NCBI GenBank assembly: GCA_022578965.1
Contig: MU400540.1
Span: 62,001-126,000 of the forward strand
Source of the DNA: Xylaria sp. FL1777
Taxonomy: Eukaryota; Ascomycota; Sordariomycetes; Xylariales; Xylariaceae
Direction of reading: 5' to 3'
Length of the DNA: 64,000 bases
Part shown: in pieces, positions 12,901-22,465 of the stretch
Position numbering within the stretch: position 1 is the stretch's first letter
Layout of the letters: each line of letters starts with the position of its first letter
The notes under the pieces: generated by a model
Told to the model about the DNA's origin: nothing
What the model saw: the letters and a program-made list of their open reading frames with translations, nothing else
Database searches by the model: none
Program-made: the position numbers and the translations under genes

Positions 12901-15286
12901 TGTTCAAGGGGCTTAGGGCACGCATGAGTGTTTTTGAGCTGGTTACCTGATAACCTGGGAGAGAGAAACGCTATAGTCTCACTACACGAAAACATTGCTA
13001 AATGTATTGCCCCAGTCGACTACGAGTCTGCCTTTGGCGCGGGTATTATAGCCCGAGAGTCGATAAGCGCCATACACAAATATGTGTTAAACTCAGCAGT
13101 CCAAAAGCTTTAACTCTACAATGAAAGGCAACAGCAGCGCAGCAGTCCGGATCACACTCAAAGCCGTTAACGGCAGAACCCTTCAATAGATAATCGAGCA
13201 ACCCGCTTGCCTGCTAGTTATGGCTCACGTGTCATATCTGAATTTAACGTCGCCGCGAGAGGACCGGGCTTCGACTAGGTTAGATGCGAAAGTTCCAATC
13301 GCTCATGTCGATGTTGAAGATGGAGCTTTATGGTTGCTCCGGTCGAAAATCACCTGGCGCAATGCAGATATATCCGAAACTGAAAACACCATTCGGACTA
13401 ATGCTGGGAATGGTGGTCAGAGAATGAATAAATATCGGCAGATTATATGCAGCCGGCTAGGTGGTAGGTAGTAGTTCGGACTCAATGAAGTGACCAATTC
13501 ATTCCTGAGCCTCACACATACATACATGTACCTACTTAAGTATGTAAGGGGGTCCCAACCTATATATAGTAGATCCACACATACCGCCGCCAATAACATC
13601 GATGCTTCAAACCTACAGATAATAAATAAGCAAAAATCATTGAATGCTAATAGGCTGAAGAGTTGTTTTATGGCGGGCGACAGGGTCATTTGACTGATGA
13701 CTGAGTAGCAATGGAATACAATGATTCTCGTCTTATCCTAAATTCCAAACACTTACTAAGTACCATTATTGATGTGATCATGGCCAAGTACTCGTTACCA
13801 GCCTGACGAGTAATCAGTGGGGAGATTGCAAATCAGTGTAAATATTTGACTGTTTGAGTGAGAAATGAGCTGTTAAGCGGGATGTAATCCGGCCACCATT
13901 ACTATAAAGGAGGAATGTAGATAGACCGTTAAATCTGCATCATTTTGAACTCAGGAGACCGTTTCTCTCCGCATAACTTATGCACACACTTAATATGTAC
14001 CTGAGCCAAAGCGGCAATTGCGCTAAGCCTAGCTTGCTGTTTATGTAGGCTTCAAAAATGGTAAAACGTATTTCAAACCAATTTGCCCAATTCCCGAGGG
14101 CATTCTGCATACACTACGGAGTACACCCTCCCCAATCCCTTTCGCAATATCGGTATATAATACGGACGGCTTTACATTGTCGTTTTGGGAAGTCCGTCAG
14201 ACCGCCGACGCCTTTAATTGGCCAAAGCTAAACTCCAGCGCATCCAATAGCATGCCATCCCTTGCCGACTAGCGTATGTTAGTCTGGTCTAGCTCAATCT
14301 AATGATGCATAGCAACTCTGACGATGTAAAAGTTCCAGTCTGAATTTAATAGTCTAAGCATTAAGTATTAAGTATTACTTTCACCCAGATCCAGATCGAA
14401 ACCAACGCTCGTTTACCCGACCGACCCAGTGCTTCCAGCATCCCTAACAGCTTACACCACTCGAGATCAACATGCCTCTGATCATCCTCTTAGTGCCGAG
14501 ACTACCGTATAATCCTTGCCGGTCTCCTACTACCTACATTACCTAGGTATACATACTATGTATACCGCCAACGCTTCGCCAACACCTGCCCAGTCTGTAG
14601 CGCTTATCGACTCCCCTATCGCCCCGGCGGTATGTTCCATCTGAAGACCTGTTATCTGCGGCTGTGATTTAGTATACGTAGTATAGCTAATTCCTATCTC
14701 CCTAGGTAGGCTACCTGTGCCCAATAGGATTCCATCACGCACCTCGGAATGGATACTTATCTGCCATTACGCGAGAAAAGAAAGCTAGCATTGGCATCTT
14801 ATTAGTGGTCTTGTTACCAGGGCAGTTTGGCTTTGATATATACGCACATGTTTTACCATTACTCGATGAGGCCATCAAGCCATACTCCACCTTGATCGAG
14901 CCATCTATCTCAGCAGGGTTTTTAGTTTTTTTACCTCACCGCCTCACTTGAGAGCTTCCGTATTACACTAGATTTACAACAGGTTTTACTAACCGCGGCA
15001 TGATCAACGGGGGCAACCCACCCAAGGCCAAAACCCTCGGCGCCAGCACGCAGGACGAAGCGTCTTACTACATTATCATTATCATATTCTCTCTCCCTTG
15101 GCCGTTACGTTCAACCTTGTTAGTCAGAAGTACAACACATCGGAGGGCCTAGCAGGTGGCCACTCTCCCTATTTTGTGCGCATTAACCGCTTGTGACGCA
15201 CTGGAAGGGCCGAAAGGGAATTTTTCTCCCTGCACCAGCAAAGTTACGATTAATCGCCACTCGCATTATCTAAATCGAGCTGAACC

Positions 15287-15312
15287 TTTTTTTTTTTTTT
15301 TTTTTTTTTTTT
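15287..15312. repeat. T26 homopolymer
   Basis: Twenty-six consecutive T residues. On the minus strand this is a poly(A) tail, which could mark the 3' end of an old retroposed sequence lying to the right (15313 onwards, minus). I find no reverse-transcriptase remnant or target-site duplication beside it, so it may be simple slippage. Confidence 0.85.
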
Positions 15313-18075
15313 GGCCACATCAATCAGTTGTCAATTGAGTTTACGCACAGTCTACGAGATTTCATTATTCGAGGAATTGCTGCCAGTTGCACACCGTATC
15401 GCCGAACATGCTCATCAGACAGCCTATGTCCTACGCCCTCATCACCAATCTACAAGGGGCCAGGTTCTCTACTCGACTCTTAAGCTCGCAAGGCTCTACT
15501 ACTAAAATTCATGCCAAGGTAAGTTGATCACGAGATCAAAGATTTTGTTTGCATCCAAATGAGACGTATTCAATTCTCGAATGTCACCTGAATGAATAGG
15601 TGAGTATTTGAGACATACATCCAAGTCATTCATAATCTACATGCCCAGCGACAGCATCCATTTAGATCCATGGCTGTATGATATGATATCGACTATCCCC
15701 CAAGCGAAAACATACGTGTCATTCGTCGTTCTCCCCACGTTTAGTCAATGTTGTGTCGAAGGGTATTGGATCTTATCAAGGGAGCTACTCTTATAAGACA
15801 TGTCTCTCACTATATTCGCACTGAGCACATGTTTCCTATCCCTTATTCCGATTGAAATTCATCCCGAAGCCCGAAGACCGGCGATGATGAAAAGAGACAG
15901 ATTCCCTTTCGTGACAGGCAATCCACGTACTTAGCACCGCGTATGCGGAAAGCAGCGAAGGTGGAAACATGAAACCCCGTACTCTAGGGCGAGAGGCCAG
16001 TAGTCAGCTGCCACATCCCTAGTTTCATGGCTTATTAGTCGTGACTCAGTTGATTCACCCTGCTCAGTCACGACGGTGGCTAATGGCACGTGAATTTACA
16101 ACAGGGTTCCGAGTCTTAGCGACAGCAAGGAGCCGCCCTACGTACGTAAACAACATCTCGATCCAATATGAAAACGCTTATATAATGAAGCCATGATTAT
16201 TAATGAACTTGACGTCACTTGACTCTTGTGTCACCTCTACAGGGGAAATTCAGTATTAAGACAAACTAGTATGAAGAACACGTTCACGTCTTGCCTGTAT
16301 GCTTAATGTATTCATTCTCACGGAAAGGTTACGCCGTAACAAACTTGTGTTGATAAGACTACTTTCAACTTTTAGATCTAGCTTCAAGGCATAGTAACAC
16401 TCCAAAAATGGACTGCTGTTCATCGAACTGAGCTACTGTTTATGCTAAGACTATATTATAATTGGAAAACTGCAAAAGAAATCGGAAACGGTGCTTGTGC
16501 TGAGGAAGTCTGACATTCCGCCTGCTTCTTAACTTCTTGTCATGTAACTAGCAAAATGAAACAAGTCTTCTGTATATTACGTAGATATCACGGGTGTTTA
16601 GTTATGATCTCCTTGGCCAACAACGTATACTCGTAATATCTCATCATACCTATACCGGCACATACCTCGGCTTCTATACTGAGATTCTGGTATGAGACCG
16701 TGGACTTGCGAGGAAGAACGATATATGTCTCGTGACATAAATTGCGCAAATCGAACACACTTGGTGTCAAGACATCACTTGACTTGTTGCGGCAGTGTGT
16801 TCGTCCTAGCGGGTTTGTCTTTTTTCCATGGCCGCCTTTCTGTTACAATTGGTAGTAATTGGAGTCTATTAGAACACTGTGCTAAACAAAAAGAAAGAGA
16901 GACACAGAAGGAAAAGAAGAAAGAAAAGAGGAATGTCGAACGTTTGGAACCTTTATCTGTTTTTTTAGATTCCTTTTTATATTTTTCATCCCGACGAGTT
17001 AGATGGGTTGATCGATCCCTCACTAGGATTACTGCAGCGATGAGCTATATGGACATGCTGACAGTTTATGCTAACTCTTCAATTCCAAGACAGGAATATA
17101 GCCCCCAAAACTAGACATATTGTGAATACTAGTTAGTATTCAGTTGTGATTTGTATTTCACTTTGTGCCTCAATTACGTTGTATACACAGGCAATTAGAG
17201 ATCGAGACGTCGATCGCAACCTGGTCATCATATCAGTTGTCCGATTCGAAACGGCATCTCGCTACAGGGGTGCATGCTTATACGAAAAGCAAGCAGGTCT
17301 TATTATCCATCACATCATGATTATGGTAGTAATAGTATACTATATAGGTATCATTGCACTATCATTTATATCTTGTGAGCAACTACTGTCAAGTCCGTGT
17401 ACACATTGCCCATAGTTACGCTTAATGGAAATGCAATGTTATCTAATATCTGATTGACGAACCTCATCCAAGAAGGGACTCATAATAGCAAGGACTAATG
17501 TCATGCCTTCAAAAACGGCGTATTCGAACTGGTATATGACACTTCAAGCTGTATACACTCCTACACATATTGCGCACCTCCCTTGACGAAACACTAGAGC
17601 ACTACTGCACTCCTAATAGACTTTGTTTCGAGGTCCTGCCGCAGGATAGGTATCAATCACAGCCCTACCATAGAGCCCCTCGGGGTCAATAGTCGTTTCA
17701 GATGGTGGAAGGATTCACAGCCCTGCTAGAGCTGCTGTACACTACCTACTCGAGGACCTGTCTGCTCTAGATGATAGCCTGCAATTGACTACGCAGGATT
17801 CAACCCCGGGGAATTGAAAACTCTAAAAAAAAGGAAGGGCAGAGTGAAGCACTCTACGGGACCGAATTCTGGCCGCTGTGCATTATCATGGGGTGCTTCC
17901 TATGAACCTGTCTCAGTACATCGAATGCGACGATGCATTTCCAGGAAGATATTCGCAATTTATATATTTCTTCTTCAATATGCTTTGGCGTTGCCATTGA
18001 GTTTACCTTAGGCTTATAGATGCAGGTATCAATAAGTCGTCACGACGCCATTCTTACATTCAACCTATCACCAGA

Positions 18076-20586
18076 ATGCGGCCTACTTCCGCACTTGTCG
18101 AATCTTGGAATCACGATAATACCTACCACTCTGTGCACGATGACTTCATCGACGACGAGAAAGCTTTCATGAAAGTCAACATCGATGATACAAGGGAACA
18201 GCCGAAGGTTGCGCTACGCAGGCGAATTAGCTTATTCCACCCGCTTGTGCACCTTTCACCTGTCATAGTAACCATCGCCATTGTGCAACTAAGTTTTCGC
18301 CAAGTTTATTGGGCAGATGACTCCCACTTTGATATGAGATGGCTACTCTTCCTTCAATTCCCAGCAAAGCTCCACGAAATTCTGGTCGTGGGCTCCCTGT
18401 CGGCCATGGTATGTTGTTCATCTAGACTTTCTTTAAGGTATTTTATATGAGATATACTTCTGATCTCATTATGGGCTTAGGTTCTACAGTGAGTTATACC
18501 AGACACCACTTTCACTCCCATTAGGACAACCCCTATATACGAGAAACCCCTCATAAAGGGTTCCGCCCATGGCCACACTGAGTCCTCCTTTCTAAGCTCT
18601 TTCTGACCTTAAGATAATAGTATTTTTCGTCGCATGTTGGTTGGTCCATATGGAATTCCCTTGGGTCTCATGGTAGGGGCTTTTCAGATTGGGTCGGCCG
18701 AGTACCTAATAAGCAAAAGCTACGTTAAACCGTTAAGACATAGCTTCTTTCATCGCCATTACAAAGCATTCTTCGTGGCTATGGCTCTCGGTTTAGCTAT
18801 TCTTTACAGCTTTCTGGTCGGTCCGGCATCCGCTGGCGCTCTTATCCCAACTGTCGACTGGTGGAATGTGCCCAAGCCCTTCAGCAACGGTCTTCCACTG
18901 ACTTCTTATATTCAGCACACACCCTCTGATCTACATCCTATGAAATTAGACTCGTCTGATGTATATGATGCTTGCAGTGGAGAGAACTTCAACACCCAGA
19001 ATTGTCCTGGTGAAGGATATTCTCAGCTTAGCGACTGGCAGTGGACTAGGTATGACGAAGGCTGGGAATATGGCATCACAAGAGGTCAGCACAATAATCC
19101 AACAATGGTGAACACTTTCTCGAGGCGCTCAAGAAGAGAAATTGTTACCCGATTGGCAACCTCCAACAATGCCTCACGGCCAGCATCCCTGACGGCAACG
19201 CTTCAATCAAGCGTCCTGGCGCTGACCGATTCCTTCTGGCATTGGGTGAGCAATGACACCGCTTCCGCAGCTAGTAATCCAGTTCAGCCAAGGCTCATCA
19301 CCTCTCGTGATACGCCAGTGTACATCCCGCTTGTTCAAGTCCAATGTAACCCAGTGGATTACGCAGCGGCAAGGCTGGATTCTCTAACTTTTGACACCGG
19401 CAATATTATCAGCGATTTCCACAAGTCCGATCCTAACACTTACTCGGAGAGTAGCTGGGTAGTGCCGAACAATTTATTAAACTTCACGCGACCGATGGAC
19501 GAAACTAATGTCACATGGATTGATTCCTCCGCCATCAAAGGGTCTCAGGGCGAAAAACTAAATACGTCTTTGACTGCCATCGTAACTGTGCCACAGATTA
19601 CATCTGGTAACGAAAGTGTAGCCAAGCAAGGCAGTCTGATTTCACCGTGTGTGATTGACGCGCGCTGGGTCTCTACGGACGTCAGATTCGACCCCAAAAC
19701 AGACGACATCGTCGGCACGAGCTTCACCGATTGGTTGGCCTCCGCCAACCTCTCGGCGACTGACCATGGCATGAAAAGTACTTTGTCCAGATGGGAAATA
19801 AGCCAGCCCATCTCCATATCTGCCGACTGGGCAGCTGCTCTCAACGCCGAGGCGCCGCCGTCGAACGGCAAATATCGCGATTCGACAGTCGTTGAGCACT
19901 TGCTTCTACAGTACGTGGCTACCAAGCCAGGCACCAAGCGCGATAAGAAAATCCTGTATTTCGGCAAATTCGATCGGCCGTCGGAAAATTACAAGATCGA
20001 ATCCGTCGACATCGCTGTTACTCTCAGCGCCGTGATGGCAGATTGGCTCGCGCGCTCCACGTTCGGCAATGTATCGTTAACGACGTGGCTATCTGAGCCA
20101 AAGGACGGGAGCGTCAAGACTGTTCAATTCCTACCAGGAACACAATTGCCCAAGCTAAGTGTCAGGCCCGTCTCGGAATTCGATGCTCAGACCCCCTTCG
20201 TGTTTAAGGTACATCGCTACGGCTGGGCGTACGGCACGCGGTCCGGCACGATTTGGTTCTCGATCGTCATCCTCCTAATACACGTGGTGCTCGTGGTCGT
20301 GCATTTCAGCTACTCCTTCGTGTTCTTCTTCTACCAGAAGAACGGGTGGACGAGCGGCGCGTGGGGCAGCATCGGCGAGTTAGTGGCCCTGGCTATCAAT
20401 TCGCCGCCCGCGTACGAGCTGAGGAACTCGGGCGCGGGGATCTATCGGTCGAAGACGTGGATGACGCGGCTTCGGATTCGAGAGGCGAGCTGCGACCCTG
20501 ATCGTGCGGAGCTGGTCGTTGGGAACAAAGGGGGTACGATTATACCTGATGAACATCTGCTGAAGACTTCTAGGGAGTATGCGTAG
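18076..20586 (+). CDS. Fungal multi-pass membrane protein with glycosylated ectodomain, 3 exons including an 8-nt micro-exon
   Basis: Exons 18076-18408, 18481-18488 and 18621-20586 give 768 aa. Intron 1 is 72 bp (GTATGT...CTTAG) and intron 2 is 132 bp (GTGAGT...CTGAC...AATAG). The 8-nt middle exon is needed to keep frame and rebuild a continuous segment reading SLSAM-VLH-IFRRMLVGPYG. Hydrophobic segments lie near residues 61-80, 124-143, 163-190 and 658-684. Between the last two is a large segment with many N-glycosylation sequons (NAS, NDT, NFT, NVT, NTS, NES, NLS, NVS), so it is probably extracellular or lumenal. The architecture (short N-terminal tail, clustered N-terminal membrane segments, about 470-residue ectodomain, final membrane helix, about 85-residue tail) resembles a common uncharacterised family of filamentous fungi. 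I cannot assign a function. Confidence 0.82.
18481..18488 (+). other. 8-nt micro-exon of the membrane-protein gene
   Basis: The sequence GTTCTACA is preceded by GGGCTTAG and followed by GTGAGT, so it has perfect consensus sites on both sides. Without it, exon 1 (phase 0) cannot be joined to exon 3 (which needs phase 2) by the consensus sites present. With it, the reading frame continues through a hydrophobic stretch. Confidence 0.7.
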
Positions 20587-21334
20587 AGGGTAGGGGGCGT
20601 TCATGGGATTTACAAAGGTTGTATTTTACTTGTTTTAGGGTTTCACGGCTCCCATCTTAGTGTATATCCAAGTAATATGGAAAGGCGAGTCTCTATATTG
20701 TATGAGCTTTTAGAATGAGATATATTTCTCTTTCGGCAATTTTTTCCCGAGCTTGATGTTGGAGACTACTTCATACTCAAAGAAGCTAGAAACCGATGTG
20801 TTCATAGCTGCAGAGGTTTCGACCCCAACACGTACTCAGTAGATGAGTAGATCAGCCAGGCAGAATGGCCTGGAACGTGTAGATCCAATAACGCGGACAA
20901 GACTTCTCATCTAGATAGGTCGCCAGTATAGCAAGTAGAAAAAATGGCTGATTTAACTACGGGATAATTACGTATTGCCGAAAGGATATTTTTGGCGGTA
21001 TACAAACTAGGTAATTCTGTCTTGCTCAACTAGCCGAAACTGTATTTCCTAACTTCCCATCCGATAAGACGTTACCTACCTAGGTAGGTATTCATAACCC
21101 CATCTCACTGCATGTACTGCACATTTGTGGAAACCCTAGGAAACCAATGGGGATGTAGCATAGTAAATACTAGGTGTGTCGATTATTGAAACCGGGGTTA
21201 TGTTGCCACATCTATACGGCTCTCGTAAGCTCTAAGCTGAGGAAGCTGAGCACTCGGGAGGGGGCAAGATTCATTACATTGAACAGACAAATTCAACCTT
21301 GTCTCGACCTGAGCATCGTTAACATTGAGACAAC
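20587..21334. other. Intergenic region between membrane-protein and methyltransferase genes
   Basis: The spacer holds the 3' end of the upstream gene and the promoter of the methyltransferase, both on the plus strand. It contains a perfect 18-bp palindrome at 21073-21090. No other motif could be assigned. Confidence 0.5.
21073..21090. repeat. Perfect 18-bp palindrome TACCTACCTAGGTAGGTA
   Basis: The sequence equals its own reverse complement over all 18 bases. It lies about 245 bp upstream of the methyltransferase start. The half-site (TAGGTA/TACCTA) is scattered through all the intergenic DNA of the window. Confidence 0.95.
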
Positions 21335-22465
21335 ATGACCAATACAGATTCTACGACTTCGGATGGGTATAATCTAGCTCGGGATTATGCAGCCGCATCA
21401 AGGTATTAACGCTTTAGGATACAGTTCATAGACCCGGATGAATGTTGTTGACAGCAGCCTCAGATTGAACCTGCAACATTTCTTGTATAAGGACGCTCAG
21501 GAGTTCTTGTTACACCCTTTGATCCAAACTAGTTTACGCCAGAAGAAAGACTCAAGCCAAACTAGTAGCGGAGACCAATTACATATTGCGGATTTGGCCA
21601 CTGGAACAGGGTGGGTGATACGTTCGTTACCGAAACTATGTGATAAAGCTCTCTAAAGAACTGGTGATAGAATATGGCTTTTCGACCTGCTCAAGTCTCC
21701 GGAGATCAGTGGTCTCGACATCCAGTTTCACGGCTTCGATATAAGCAAGGCCCTATTTCCACACAGCTCCTGGCTACCGAAGAATGTGGTTCTATCCACG
21801 TCGAACCTACTAGAAGATCCACCACAGTCTCTTCACGGGCAGTTTGACGTTGTGCATCTGCGTCTAGTTCTGTCGTTAATCCGCAGCGGCAGCCCAAAGC
21901 CAGTCATCCAGCATATCAAGAAGCTTCTGAGTCTGTATCTCCCAGCCTATAGATCGAAGACCGTCAAGAAACAGGTCGGCTGACAAAGTAACAGAACCTG
22001 GTGGTTACCTACAATGGGACGAGCTTGACCCATTCAACCACTACGATGTGTTATCTCCGGAACCAGATATCAAAGCACCAAACATGAAGGCTACGTTTGA
22101 AAAGGTCGAGAGTCTCGCAGATTGGAGGTACATTTCCACTATCGTCTTTACACATTAGTGGAAAGCATAATGCTAATACCGAGATTTCAAGCTGGATTGC
22201 GAAGCTCCCTGAGACGCTACTTGAAGAGGGCTTTGAGTCGGCGGTCCAACATCCCCATGAACCAGCCCCTGAGATGTTCAAAACCTGGACGTACCTGGAC
22301 CTCTGCTTGGTTGAAGAGCTCAGCTTAAACTGGAATGGACGAGATGATGAGCACGGCGAGAAATGGCGACGTCTTCTTCCCAAGGCTTATAAGGAAGCTG
22401 ATGAGTCTACCGGGGCTGTACTCAGGATTCGGCCGACGGTCACGACAGCTAGGAAACCGCTTTGA
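21335..22465 (+). CDS. UMTA/LaeA-type SAM-dependent methyltransferase, 5 exons
   Basis: The gene looks broken in each single frame but is intact when spliced: 21335-21402, 21464-21610, 21671-21930, 21995-22127 and 22192-22465, giving 293 aa. Introns are 60-64 bp with donors GTATTA, GTGGGT, GTCTGT and GTACAT; phases agree at all four joins. Spliced landmarks are ASRLNLQHFLYKD (about residue 22), the SAM-binding motif I IADLATGTGIWLFDL (about 64-78), FDVVHLRLVLSLI (about 130) and PGGYLQWDELDPF (about 160). This order is that of the fungal class I methyltransferases related to UMTA and LaeA, which transfer a methyl group from SAM to small molecules or act as regulators. The substrate is unknown. 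No secondary-metabolite backbone gene is nearby, so it may act alone. The non-GTAAGT donors make small boundary errors possible. Confidence 0.85.

Larger units (their letters stand above)
6961..18075. other. Long gene-poor intergenic tract
   Basis: About 11 kb with no gene that I can support on either strand. Open frames are all under about 140 codons, overlap on both strands, often lack ATG starts and cannot be linked by sensible splice sites into a recognisable protein. It holds many short TACCTA/TAGGTA and GTACGTAC palindromes, two copies of TACTGCGTA (7416 and 7537), tandem runs such as GGCCCTGTTAAA near 10485-10508 and TATGTATTCCCT near 10234-10256, a GA tract, and a 26-nt T run. No intact transposon was recognised. 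Confidence 0.5.

Noticed and set aside
15287..15312. T26 as the 3' tail of a LINE or SINE
   Set aside because: No target-site duplication, reverse-transcriptase fragment or pol III box was found next to it.
16692..17114. 140-codon plus-strand open frame
   Set aside because: Its middle is a purine tract (AAAGAAAGAGAG) giving a KERETQKEKKKEKR low-complexity run, and the rest has no family features.
21335..22465. Idea that this locus is a methyltransferase pseudogene
   Set aside because: All stops fall inside four phase-consistent introns, so the spliced product is intact.
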